DNA of 64,000 nucleotides from Nocardioides furvisabuli. GTDB taxonomy: Bacteria; Actinomycetota; Actinomycetes; Propionibacteriales; Nocardioidaceae. The DNA is taken from positions 158,142 to 222,141 of the forward strand of contig NZ_JAIGQB010000006.1 of NCBI RefSeq assembly GCF_021083185.1, read 5' to 3'. Made by a program: the position numbers and the translations under genes. The notes beneath the pieces were generated by a model. The model was not told where the DNA came from. It searched no databases and saw nothing but the letters and a program-made list of their open reading frames with translations. Each line of letters begins with the position of its first letter. Positions within the stretch are counted from its first letter, which is position 1. Positions 28,301 through 35,847 of the stretch are shown piece by piece.

Positions 28301-28575
28301 GCCTTCTCGATGGCTCCCTGGCGCCCCTCAGCGGCGACTCCGGGGAGCAGGTCGGGGTTGGTGCCCAGGGCGCGGACGAAGCCGACGCGTCCGGTGGCTG
28401 GGTTTGCTCGCAGGTCCACGGACCCGGAGGCGGCATCGCGGAGTCGGCTGACGACCGACGGGTCCGCTTGGCTGGAAGGCGCGGCCTGCGCGCCGACCAG
28501 CGGCTGGACTGCGAGCCCAGCGGCGATGAGTGTCAGGCCCAGGGACAGTCCCTGGCCTCGAGTGAGTCGCTTCAA
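25324..28575 (-). CDS. Secreted M4-type (thermolysin-like) metalloprotease, multidomain
   Basis: 1083 residues from a TTG at 28575 with GGAGAGG 8 bases ahead; an ATG at 28632 would add 19 residues. Order: signal peptide ending at GAQAAPS; FTP-like propeptide (about 40-250); catalytic domain with zinc ligands His359 and His363 in HEWGH, catalytic Glu360 and third ligand Glu383 in GAMNEAYSDIWGE; a protease-associated (PA) insertion (about 480-575, YVDRGACTFGTKAANAEAAG); the rest of the M4 fold including GVHSNSGVVNRTFALL; a jelly-roll-like domain from SEDFEDGLAGWT; a Pro-Thr linker; and a basic Ig-like tail ending RDKLRFRIRR. It should digest extracellular protein. The tail is shared with two secreted nucleotide enzymes in this window. 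Confidence 0.9.
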   Translation of the reverse strand: MKRLTRGQGLSLGLTLIAAGLAVQPLVGAQAAPSSQADPSVVSRLRDAASGSVDLRANPATGRVGFVRALGTNPDLLPGVAAEGRQGAIEKATTYLDKFAGAFGARAGELTQTEVYADKAGWSVTFEQSYRGVPVFAAEVKAHVDREGDLTSVNGFAAPGLSLDVAPRLSKAQASEKALAAVKAKPSGHEDGGPAGYRDGLTVRNAELTVYRTGSTRGIDGEARLAWAVEVWNKATIRESLIIDAATGKPLNRWSMMAHALERHVYEAQQEAPYGYDRVWSEGEAFPGDMTEDQQNEALGASESYWLFRNTFGYNSWDGNSGPMYTINNDPRISCPNANWNGFSTNYCTGVTGDDTVAHEWGHAYTESTSGLIYQWQSGAMNEAYSDIWGETVDMLNKRQNEGGETPGDPVYRTPGLCSDYTRSDITMAITAPENVAGPCTAAPASFGPTIGQTPVTGTAVVGVDGTGTLPDGSADNSTGNGCLAFTNAGAIAGNWVYVDRGACTFGTKAANAEAAGAEGIVVGDIVAGRAPISMSGSADIYGVMVTLEDGAKFKSAGEPVSFTTQAVAADTDETYRWLSGESDPAFGGAIRDMWSPNCYGDPGKVSDEEYHCTSDDAGGVHSNSGVVNRTFALLVDGMDGQGTGIGLDKAAWLFWHTQTNYLTPASYFPDLADGLEASCEVLQGRSLEVVTLGDPQQADGSDGGVVDPETFGGLEEADCVYLKDVIAETELRMDPTEQCDWQPLLAKGAPTLDCGNGTTTQTVFSEDFEDGLAGWTQDEELGFPEASGYAWEASNDAPGGHAGGVAFGPDPVAGDCSGGAGDITSRNGLITPAITVPQGTTPRMSFDHYVATEATWDGGNVKVSVDGGDFELVPADAYLFNAPGGELDSRQGPMGGEPAWTGTDGGQLKGSWGTSIIDLGAIASKGASVKFRFDMGRDGCNGIDGWYVDDVKVQVCATPAPTPTPTPTPTPTPTPTPTPTPTPTPTPTYDSTTKAKVSPKRPRVGNDFTVIGKVKTENRALRGKVIFRIDGKRVGSRKIREGRAVMTVRKNYGAGKHTLVVIYRGTDAVAPSRDKLRFRIRR
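25611..25694. repeat. Pro-Thr linker coding repeat (12-mer tandem)
   Basis: Seven or so tandem copies of a CGTCGGCGTGGG-type 12-mer encode the alternating Pro-Thr linker between the jelly-roll and C-terminal Ig-like domain of the M4 protease. Such tracts can change length by slippage. Confidence 0.85.
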
Positions 28576-28627
28576 CTGCGTGACCTCTCCTTCTGCACCC
28601 GAGATCCGAGCTCGAGTGATCTGGGAC

Positions 28628-28676
28628 ACCATAAGAAGGACGTCCGACTTTCGGGAAGGGACGACCGACTATCGGG
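28628..28676 (-). promoter_or_regulatory. M4 protease promoter with two tandem dyads
   Basis: On the minus strand TATGGT (28633-28628) is a plausible -10. Just upstream are two copies of CCGACTWTCGGG (28644-28655 and 28665-28676), each holding a CCGA-N3-TCGG dyad and exactly 21 bp apart, i.e. on the same DNA face. They would overlap the -35 region, as an operator or activator site would. Confidence 0.45.
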
Positions 28677-28776
28677 CGCAAACTTCCGCCTCAGGGGTGT
28701 AGTCGCCCTCGATGTGGACGCGCGCAGCAACACGACACGCACTCGTGTGGTCCCTGTGACTGGTGTGACGTGGCCG

Positions 28777-28782
28777 TAGGGT
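28777..28782 (+). promoter_or_regulatory. -10 element of ftsK (TAGGGT)
   Basis: TAGGGT lies 6 bases before the ftsK ATG; no Shine-Dalgarno is present. Leaderless arrangement. Confidence 0.45.
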
Positions 28783-28788
28783 CGGCCC

Positions 28789-31413
28789 ATGGCGACCCGT
28801 ACGTCTTCCCCGCCGGGGTCGCGGAGCTCGAGCACGTCTGGAACCAAGCGCACCACCAAGGGTTCGAGCACCCGATCACGGAGTACCGGCAACAACAAAC
28901 GCTCCTCCTCTTCGTCCGCGAAGGGGCGGAGCCGCTCGAGCGCGTCCTCGCGCCGACCCGCATCGCGTCCTGCGCCCCGCGCCGTGCGCAACGGGCCGGG
29001 GCCGGTCGCACGCTCGTTCGGTGCGATCGGTCGCGGTGTGGCCGCCGTGTGGCTGGGCCTGGCCCACGCCCTCGGAGCGCTCGCCCGTTCGATCGGGCAG
29101 TCGGCGCGTGACCTCGACCCCGAGCACCGCCGCGACGGAGTGGGCCTGTTCCTCTTCGGCCTCGCCACGGTCGCGGCGGCCGCCGTGTGGTGGCAGCTGC
29201 CCGGCGGAGTGATGGACTTCGCCCGCTCGGTGACCGCCGGCGCGGTCGGCAAGGTCGGCTGGCTCGTGCCGCTGTTCCTCGTCTGGGCCGGGTGGCGCAC
29301 GCTGCGCGACCCCGAGCGCAACGGCCCCGCCGGTCGCCAGGTGATCGGCTGGTCGGCCTTCGCGCTGGGCCTGCTCGGCATCGTGCACATCGCCAACGGC
29401 AACCCGCAGCCGGTGCTCGGCGACGCCTCGAACCTCCAGGAGGCGGGCGGCGCGGTCGGCTACGTCACCTCGAGCCTGCTGCTCGACCTCATGCAGACGC
29501 CGTACGTCGTGGTGCCGCTGCTGGTGCTGCTGGCGACCTTCGGCATCCTCATCATCACCGCCACGCCGGTCTACCAGGTCCCGGCGCGCCTCGCCGCGCT
29601 GCGCGACCAGGCGCTGGGCCGCACCCACGCCGAGCCCGAGGCCGAGCAGCCCACCAAGCCGGTGCGCACCCGCCGCCGCTCGGCGCTCGACGACGAGGTC
29701 GACCCCGAGATGGGCGACCCGGCCTACGACAGCCCGGTGCTGTCGGACCGCGAGCTCAAGAAGCGTCGCAAGAACAAGCCTGCGGCCGAGGAGCCGTTCG
29801 AGGACTACGGCATCGACCTCTTCGCCGACGCCCCCACCGAGGTCAGCCCGGCCGTGCCGGACGCCCCGTCGGCGCCCGAGGCGCTCGAGCCGCCGCCGCA
29901 CACCCCGCTGCCGGCGCGGGTGGAGCAGCTGGCGCTGTCCGGCGACATCACCTACTCCCTGCCCGGCAACGAGGTGCTCAAGCCGGGATCGGTGCACAAG
30001 GCCCGGTCCAAGGCGAGCGACGCGGTCGTCGAGCGGCTCATGCAGGTGATGGACGAGTTCGGCATCGACGCCACCGTCACCGGCTACACCCGCGGCCCGA
30101 CCGTCACGCGCTACGAGGTCGAGCTCGGTCCCGCGGTGAAGGTGGAGAAGGTCACCGCGCTGTCGAAGAACATCGCCTACGCCGTCGCGTCGGCCGACGT
30201 GCGGATCCTGAGCCCGATCCCCGGCAAGTCCGCGATCGGCATCGAGATCCCCAACGTCGACAAGGAGATCGTCTCCCTCGGCGACGTGCTCCGCTCGTCC
30301 ACCGCGCGCAACGACCACCACCCGATGGTCGCCGGGCTCGGCAAGGACGTCGAGGGCGGCTTCGTGGTCGCCAACATGGCGAAGATGCCCCACCTGCTCG
30401 TGGCCGGTGCCACGGGCTCGGGAAAGTCGTCGTTCATCAACTCGCTGATCACCTCGGTCCTGATGCGCTCCACGCCCGACGAGGTGCGGATGATCATGGT
30501 CGACCCGAAGCGGGTGGAGCTCAACGCCTACGAGGGCGTGCCGCACCTGATCACGCCGATCATCACGAACCCGAAGAAGGCCGCCGAGGCGTTGGCGTGG
30601 GTCGTGCGCGAGATGGACATGCGCTACGACGACCTGGCCAACTTCGGCTTCCGCCACATCGACGACTTCAACAAGGCCGTGCGGGCCGGGAAGGTCGAGG
30701 TGCCCGCGGGCAGCGAGCGGGTCCTGGCGCCGTACCCCTACCTCCTGGTCATCGTCGACGAGCTCGCCGACCTGATGATGGTCTCGCCGCGCGACGTCGA
30801 GGACTCGGTCGTGCGCATCACCCAGCTCGCTCGTGCCGCTGGCATCCACCTGGTGCTCGCCACGCAGCGGCCCTCGGTGGACGTCGTCACCGGTCTGATC
30901 AAGGCCAACGTCCCGTCGCGACTGGCGTTCGCGACCAGCTCGCTGGGCGACAGCCGCGTCATCCTCGACCAGCCGGGCGCGGAGAAGCTCGTCGGCCAGG
31001 GTGACGGGTTGTTCCTGCCGATGGGTGCCTCCAAGCCGGTGCGCGTCCAGGGGTCGTGGGTCACCGAGGCCGAGATCCACCAGGTCGTCAAGCACTGCAA
31101 GGACCAGCTCGAGCCGACCTACGTCGAGGACGTGACGGCTCCGAAGGAGTCCAAGCGCGAGCTCGACGACGACATCGGCGACGACATGGAGCTGGTGGTG
31201 CAGGCCATCGAGCTCGTCGTCTCCACGCAGTTCGGCTCGACGTCGATGCTGCAGCGCAAGCTCCGTGTCGGCTTCGCCAAGGCCGGGCGGCTGATGGACA
31301 TCATGGAGAGCCGTGGCGTGGTCGGTCCCAGCGAGGGATCCAAGGCCCGCGACGTGCTGGTCAAGCCTGACGAGATCGACGCAGTGATCGCCACTCTGGA
31401 GGGGGGAGCCTGA
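28789..31413 (+). CDS. ftsK: DNA translocase FtsK/SpoIIIE
   Basis: 874-residue septal DNA pump that clears chromosome ends during division. A Ser/Arg/Thr-rich cytoplasmic tail (1-70) precedes four membrane helices ([66 protein letters not shown]). A variable acidic linker follows, then the RecA-like motor: Walker [14 protein letters not shown] (about 541-553), Walker [14 protein letters not shown] and [13 protein letters not shown]. The C-terminal gamma winged helix ([20 protein letters not shown]) reads the polar KOPS-like sequences. It starts the conserved ftsK to clgR gene order and overlaps the next gene by one base. Confidence 0.96.
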   Translation: MATRTSSPPGSRSSSTSGTKRTTKGSSTRSRSTGNNKRSSSSSAKGRSRSSASSRRPASRPAPRAVRNGPGPVARSFGAIGRGVAAVWLGLAHALGALARSIGQSARDLDPEHRRDGVGLFLFGLATVAAAAVWWQLPGGVMDFARSVTAGAVGKVGWLVPLFLVWAGWRTLRDPERNGPAGRQVIGWSAFALGLLGIVHIANGNPQPVLGDASNLQEAGGAVGYVTSSLLLDLMQTPYVVVPLLVLLATFGILIITATPVYQVPARLAALRDQALGRTHAEPEAEQPTKPVRTRRRSALDDEVDPEMGDPAYDSPVLSDRELKKRRKNKPAAEEPFEDYGIDLFADAPTEVSPAVPDAPSAPEALEPPPHTPLPARVEQLALSGDITYSLPGNEVLKPGSVHKARSKASDAVVERLMQVMDEFGIDATVTGYTRGPTVTRYEVELGPAVKVEKVTALSKNIAYAVASADVRILSPIPGKSAIGIEIPNVDKEIVSLGDVLRSSTARNDHHPMVAGLGKDVEGGFVVANMAKMPHLLVAGATGSGKSSFINSLITSVLMRSTPDEVRMIMVDPKRVELNAYEGVPHLITPIITNPKKAAEALAWVVREMDMRYDDLANFGFRHIDDFNKAVRAGKVEVPAGSERVLAPYPYLLVIVDELADLMMVSPRDVEDSVVRITQLARAAGIHLVLATQRPSVDVVTGLIKANVPSRLAFATSSLGDSRVILDQPGAEKLVGQGDGLFLPMGASKPVRVQGSWVTEAEIHQVVKHCKDQLEPTYVEDVTAPKESKRELDDDIGDDMELVVQAIELVVSTQFGSTSMLQRKLRVGFAKAGRLMDIMESRGVVGPSEGSKARDVLVKPDEIDAVIATLEGGA

Positions 31414-33050
31414 TGGGCGCCGCAATGCACGAGACCGAGGTCCACGCTGACGAGACGGGGCAGGGGAGCGGGCACGGTGACGTGCTGAGCGTCGCGCCCG
31501 ACGTCGTGGAGGTACGCCGCCACGCGGGAGTCGCCGCCGGGGTCGGGCTCACCGCCTCCGCGGTCGCCATCGCCTACCTCGGCCGCGCCACCCAGAGCGG
31601 GTCCGCGCTGGACTGGGCGTTCGTGGTCGCGATGGGCCTGCTCGGCGCCTACTGGCTCGTCGGGCTCGTCGACTCGCGCACCCCGCTGCTCGTCGCCGAC
31701 GCGCAGGGCATCCGGATCCGCCTCGGGCGCACCTGGCGCGGGCTGCCGTGGACCGCGGTGCACCACGTCGAGCACACACCGCGCCGCGACCTGCTGCACG
31801 ACGGCCGCCTGGTCGTGGTGCCGCACAACCTCGAGCTGATCGAGGCCGAGCTCACCGGCGCTGGCAAGCGCCACACCAGCTTCTCGCGCCTGCTGCACGG
31901 AGCACCCTTCGCGGTGCCGCTGGGGCTCTCGACGCGTGTCGTCGGTGCCGGCGACGACCTGTCGCAGGCACTGGTCCGCGTCGCACGTGACGCCGGTCAG
32001 GTCGTCGTGTTGGAGGACGTCGCTGTCGCCGACGTTGCTGCCGAGGACTCGCCCTCCGCCGAGGCACCCGTCGTGGAGGAGCCCGTCGAGGAGCTGGTGG
32101 CCAGCCCGACGCCGGCGGCCCTGCGCGAGACGGGTGCCGGGCGACGCTCGGAGGTCCGTCGCGACATCGACGACAGCGAGGTCGCCGAGCTGGAGGGCCG
32201 TGAGCTCCGTCGTCCCGGCCGGGTCAGCCTCGTCGAGGAGACCCAGTCGTGGGGCGACCGCGTCCGCGCCATCGCCCACCCGGGCGAGCCGGTCGAGCCG
32301 CTGGTGCTCGACGACTTCGAGGTCGAGCCCGCCGAGGACCCGGTCATCGGCCCCGAGCTGGCCGCCGCCCGCACCCGGCTCGGCCTGACGGTCGACCAGC
32401 TGGCCGACCGGACCCGCATCCGCCCGCACGTGATCGAGGCCGTCGAGGTCGACGACTTCGAGCCCTGCGGTGGCGACTTCTACGCCCGTGGCCACCTGCG
32501 CACCCTCGCCCGGGTGCTCGGCATCGACGTGGCGCCGCTGCTGGCGTCGTACGACGAGCGCTACGCCCACGCCCCGATCAACCCGCGGCGCGTCTTCGAG
32601 GCTGAGCTCGCCACGGGGGTGAACGGCTCGATCCGCGGCACGCGCGGTGGCCCGAACTGGTCTGTGCTCGTGGCCGTCGTCATGGCTCTGGTGCTGGCCT
32701 GGTCGATCGCCCGGCTCGTGATGGACACCCCGCCCGAGCTGCGCGGGACCAACCCGGTGCTCAACGGGTCCGGAGGACCGCAGGGTGCCGGCAACGCGCC
32801 GCCCGCGGAACCCGTCGCGGTCGTGGTCAGTGCCCCGGGCGGTGGCGCCCGCATCGTCGTGCGCGACGGTGCCGGCGAAGAGGTCTTCGGTGGCGCCCTG
32901 GCCGCAGGCCAGAGCCGCGAGATGGAGGCGTCCCCGCCGGTGCGGGTGATGTCGACCGACGGTGCCGTCACGGTGTCGATCGCGGGCGCCGAGGCGCGTG
33001 CGATCGGCGAGGCCGGCGTGTCCGGTCAGGGCACGTTCGTCGCCCCCTGA
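31413..33050 (+). CDS. RodZ-like membrane protein with N-terminal extra domain
   Basis: 545 residues. Two N-terminal membrane helices (about 37-55 and 65-85) lead into a PH-like bacterial domain (LLVADAQGIRIRLGRTWRGL). A disordered acidic linker follows, then a helix-turn-helix (AAARTRLGLTVDQLADRTRI through HLRTLARVLGIDVAPLLASY, about 315-375). One membrane helix (WSVLVAVVMALVLAWSIARL, about 415-434) and a periplasmic C-terminal beta domain (DUF4115-like, about 460-545) complete it. HTH-TM-DUF4115 is the RodZ plan; RodZ links the cell-shape machinery to the membrane. The ATG overlaps the ftsK stop as TGATG. The next backbone gene, rimO, is displaced 2.8 kb by an insertion. Confidence 0.85.
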   Translation: MGAAMHETEVHADETGQGSGHGDVLSVAPDVVEVRRHAGVAAGVGLTASAVAIAYLGRATQSGSALDWAFVVAMGLLGAYWLVGLVDSRTPLLVADAQGIRIRLGRTWRGLPWTAVHHVEHTPRRDLLHDGRLVVVPHNLELIEAELTGAGKRHTSFSRLLHGAPFAVPLGLSTRVVGAGDDLSQALVRVARDAGQVVVLEDVAVADVAAEDSPSAEAPVVEEPVEELVASPTPAALRETGAGRRSEVRRDIDDSEVAELEGRELRRPGRVSLVEETQSWGDRVRAIAHPGEPVEPLVLDDFEVEPAEDPVIGPELAAARTRLGLTVDQLADRTRIRPHVIEAVEVDDFEPCGGDFYARGHLRTLARVLGIDVAPLLASYDERYAHAPINPRRVFEAELATGVNGSIRGTRGGPNWSVLVAVVMALVLAWSIARLVMDTPPELRGTNPVLNGSGGPQGAGNAPPAEPVAVVVSAPGGGARIVVRDGAGEEVFGGALAAGQSREMEASPPVRVMSTDGAVTVSIAGAEARAIGEAGVSGQGTFVAP

Positions 33051-33153
33051 CCGATCCGTCGGTTGACCTCAGGCCAGGGCGGTCCCAGTCGGTCATGAGG
33101 AGCTCGAATCAGGGCGCTGGTCTCCGGGCGAGGGCTCGTGGCACGGTGTCGGG

Positions 33154-33447
33154 ATGGTGACTGCCAGAGGTGTGCTGGGAGCGTCGCATGCGGTGGTCGA
33201 GGCAGGAGTCTGGAAGTGGCCGCTCCATGGTCTGCGCCATCCGCCGCAGGGTGACACCACCGGCTGGCACCTCTGGACGGGGCAGCTGCAGCAGGACGCA
33301 GACTTCTTCCAGCCCTGGCACGTGGCTCATGCACTGGAGCGTTGTCCTGAGCTGGACCCGCTGCTCAAGCTCCCGGCCGGGTCGCGCTTCGTCTACGCTC
33401 CCGGTCACACCGACGTGCGGCAGGACGACTCGCTGCTGGACGTCTGA
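33154..33447 (+). CDS. Small Imm33/DUF2185-like protein
   Basis: 97 residues, soluble, no signal. The segment WPLHGLRHPPQGDTTGWHLW followed by DADFFQPWHVAHALERCPEL and RFVYAPGHTDVRQDDSLL strongly resembles the Imm33/DUF2185 family, members of which are predicted immunity proteins of polymorphic toxin systems and are also found as stand-alone genes. The assignment is from memory of the family pattern. No toxin lies immediately beside it; the nearest nuclease is a DUF222/HNH gene 0.7 kb away on the other strand. It stands in the first accessory insertion of the ftsK-clgR backbone. ATG at 33154; alternative GTG codons follow. Confidence 0.65.
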   Translation: MVTARGVLGASHAVVEAGVWKWPLHGLRHPPQGDTTGWHLWTGQLQQDADFFQPWHVAHALERCPELDPLLKLPAGSRFVYAPGHTDVRQDDSLLDV

Positions 33448-33476
33448 GCGTCGTCCGCACGCGGAGACGGCGATCG

Positions 33477-34045
33477 CTAGGAGTCGTCCAACAGACCCAG
33501 CGCCGTGGCGTGTCGGAGGACGTCGGCGTGGATGGGGTCCTCTCCCGCGTCGAGGTAGGCCGCCGCTCGTGGGGCCGGCAGGGTCAACACCTCGGCCACG
33601 GTCTCGCCGTCGGGGGATTGACCGGCGGACACGCGACTCGCACTGGCCCGACGGCGTAGGCCCAGTAGGCGAGCGGATGAGGAAGGTGTGGTCGATACGG
33701 GTGCTCCCGTTCGCTGGCGACTCGGTGTGCGGAGAATTGGATCACCGGTCCTTCCAGGACGGCACCCGCCTCTTCGAGCAGCTCTCGCCGCGCGAGCTCT
33801 CTGAGGGACTCGCCCGGCTCCCGGGTTCCACCCGGCAGGAAGCGCCATCCCTCGGCGCTCTGGCACACCACGACCTCGAGCTGCTCGGTCACGGCGATGA
33901 CGTGCAAGCGCGCGACGAGGTCGTCGGGCGCTACTCCGCTGGAGTACGCAATCTTCGCGCCCGCATAGTCCACGTACGTCTCCTCGAAGAGTCGAGGAAA
34001 GCGGCCATGCCAGTCAGCTGACGTGGGGTCCACCCGATTCAGCAT
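33477..34045 (-). pseudogene. Frameshifted NUDIX hydrolase
   Basis: Read from ATG at 34045 the frame gives a good NUDIX protein (box GGTREPGESLRELARREL followed by LEEAGAVL) through HPLAYWAYAVG, then runs into PPTARPWPRC and stops at 33584. A second frame, joined near 33612-33616, continues naturally as DGETVAEVLTLPAPRAAAYL and ends LRHATALGLLDDS at 33477. The break coincides with a run of five G on the plus strand; one extra base there would restore one 190-residue protein. It is either a recent inactivating deletion or a sequencing error in the homopolymer. The catalytic box lies before the break. The intact relative would hydrolyse a nucleoside-diphosphate derivative. Confidence 0.8.
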
Positions 34046-34155
34046 GTCAGTCCGCGTGCCCGTGTGCGGCGCACATCGCCTGCCCCGCGGTTGTCATGCC
34101 AACCGGACGCGCCTGTGGCCCCGCCATCACGTGGATGGCGGGGTGTGGGGCGGCG

Positions 34156-35616
34156 TCATCTTCGAGGCGACGGGATCCGGGGTGGGCCGGGGTCGGGTGG
34201 GTCGAGTGCGGGTGGGGCAAGTGCGGGTGGGTCGAGTGCGGGTGGGTCGAGTGCGGTGGTCCCGTCGCGGTCGCGGCGGTAGCGGTGGCCGTGCGGGCTG
34301 GTCCACTCGAACACTCCGGGCGCGGTCATCCGGTAGTGCCAGGCGGTGTGGGTCTTGAGCCGGTGGTGGAAGCGGCACAGGGCCGCGAGGTTGTCGGTGT
34401 GCGTCGGCCCGGGTTGGGGTCGGCCTTCTGCGTCGGCGTGATGGTCGTGCTCGGTGACGTGGTCGACGTCGCACCCGCGGGCGGGGCGACCGCACCACGG
34501 GAAAACACAGGTGCGGTCGCGGAGGGTGATGTGGTCGCGGATCCGGTCGGGGATCGCGTAGCCGGGCGCGGATTTCTCGGTGTTGAGGTCGATGACCGGC
34601 TTGACGGTGATCGTGGTGCGGGAGTCGCCGCACCAGCCCTTGAGCTGGTGGAGCAGGAGGAGGCGTTGGCCTTCCTCGAGCCGGCCGGTCGGTCCGAAGA
34701 TCGTGGTGTCGCCGGACAGGGTGGCGTCGATGTGGGCGTGGAGCACGACTTCCCGCGCGACCGGCAGGGCTTGCCGGTCGTCCGAGCGGTTGGTGTGTCC
34801 GTGCTGGAAGAGGTCGAGCGCGGTTTGCGTCCGGGCCAGGTCGCCGAGGGCCTTGGCCCGACGCACATCCAACGACTCCACGGACCCGAGGGCCTTGAGG
34901 GTGGCGGCTCGGTGGGCGAGGGCCTGGTGGAGGTCGAGGCCGTCGGCGAGGTCGACCTCGGCCTCGAGCCGGACGGTGCCGGCGAAGTGGACGTCCTGGT
35001 CGTGGATCGTGACGTGGCGGGGGTCGACGTGGAGGTAACCGTCCTCGGGATCGGTGGCCGGGTCCGCGGTCGCGAGGTCGTAGCGCTTGATGGTCTCGGC
35101 GACGAGGCGGTCGAGCTGAGCGGGACCGATCCGACCCGTGACCGCGGCGACCTGGCTGTCGACGAACGCGGCTGCTTCCCGGGTGAGGGCCGGACTCGAG
35201 TGGATGGTGACTTCTGCAACCGCCCTCGCCCGCCAGGCGGGCACGCGTCCGGCATGCACCTGCGCCCACAACCTGGGGAGGCGGTGGCGGAGCTCGAGGG
35301 CGTGACCGATGAGCTTCTTCGCCGACACGCTGGTGGTGCCCAGGACGGTGCCGAGCTCGGCGATGCAGAACTCCGCGACCAGCGGAGTGCCGGGGCCGGC
35401 GATGGGCTCCTCGTGCTCACACCCCGCGACGGTGAAGGTGGCGGCGGTGTGGATCGACTCGGGCGGGTGGAGGTCGGCCCACTGGGCGGCGAGGTCGAGC
35501 TGCTCCGCCGCGGCAGCATCCTCAGCAGACCGAGCCGAACGGATCGAGGCGAGCAGTGCTGCAGGACCGAGGGCGTCTGCCCCGGCCTCGGCTCCCGCTT
35601 CCAGTGCCTCGATCAT
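34156..35616 (-). CDS. DUF222 / HNH endonuclease-domain protein
   Basis: 486 residues. The N-terminal DUF222 region (about 15-330) is helical, typical of the actinobacterial 13E12-repeat family. The C-terminal HNH nuclease (about 385-450) has C-x2-C-like CVFPWCGRPARGCDVDHVTE, the HNH His in DVDH, the Asn in HTDNLAALC and the last His in RFHHRLKTH. The tail is a low-complexity Asp-Pro-Pro-Ala-Leu repeat encoded by a 15-bp tandem repeat. ATG at 35616 is confirmed by TACAAT 7 bases upstream. These genes are often multicopy and mobile-associated in actinobacteria; function is unproven. It lies in the insertion upstream of rimO. Confidence 0.88.
   Translation of the reverse strand: MIEALEAGAEAGADALGPAALLASIRSARSAEDAAAAEQLDLAAQWADLHPPESIHTAATFTVAGCEHEEPIAGPGTPLVAEFCIAELGTVLGTTSVSAKKLIGHALELRHRLPRLWAQVHAGRVPAWRARAVAEVTIHSSPALTREAAAFVDSQVAAVTGRIGPAQLDRLVAETIKRYDLATADPATDPEDGYLHVDPRHVTIHDQDVHFAGTVRLEAEVDLADGLDLHQALAHRAATLKALGSVESLDVRRAKALGDLARTQTALDLFQHGHTNRSDDRQALPVAREVVLHAHIDATLSGDTTIFGPTGRLEEGQRLLLLHQLKGWCGDSRTTITVKPVIDLNTEKSAPGYAIPDRIRDHITLRDRTCVFPWCGRPARGCDVDHVTEHDHHADAEGRPQPGPTHTDNLAALCRFHHRLKTHTAWHYRMTAPGVFEWTSPHGHRYRRDRDGTTALDPPALDPPALAPPALDPPDPGPPRIPSPRR
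34196..34255. repeat. Four tandem 15-bp repeats in the DUF222/HNH tail
   Basis: Units at 34196, 34211, 34226 and 34241 of GGTGGGTCGAGTGCG; the second copy carries two substitutions. They encode the Ala/Leu-Asp-Pro-Pro repeats at the protein's C-terminus. Confidence 0.85.
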
Positions 35617-35623
35617 GCGTTCG

Positions 35624-35629
35624 ATTGTA
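35624..35629 (-). promoter_or_regulatory. -10 element of DUF222/HNH gene (TACAAT)
   Basis: On the minus strand TACAAT, close to the sigma-70 consensus, ends 7 bases before the ATG at 35616. No Shine-Dalgarno is present. Confidence 0.6.
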
Positions 35630-35780
35630 GGGAAGTGGTCCGACAGGGAACCAGGGTGGGAAGTACGAGGAGCAGTCAAGATCTGGGTGGGGTCATGAGG
35701 AGTCCCGACACGCCTCGCTGGGCTACCGCTGTTCGACCACCGAGGTGACCATGTGCTCGCCTGCTCGGACGAAACACGCG

Positions 35781-35796
35781 GGTGAGTCGGCTCACC
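35781..35796. promoter_or_regulatory. Dyad GGTGAG-TCGG-CTCACC upstream of rimO
   Basis: Six-base arms around TCGG. Its inner 14 bases are the exact reverse complement of a site at 43676-43689 upstream of the secreted 5'-nucleotidase. It could be an operator; the bound factor is unknown. Confidence 0.35.
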
Positions 35797-35847
35797 GCCA
35801 CGGGAGTGCGGCTCCACGCGCAGGGAACCGGCATACTCACGGGTGCG

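Noticed and set aside
33170..34021. Plus-strand frame of 283 residues over the Imm33-like and NUDIX region
   Set aside because: It overlaps two recognisable genes in other frames and gives an Arg/Ser-rich product without motif.
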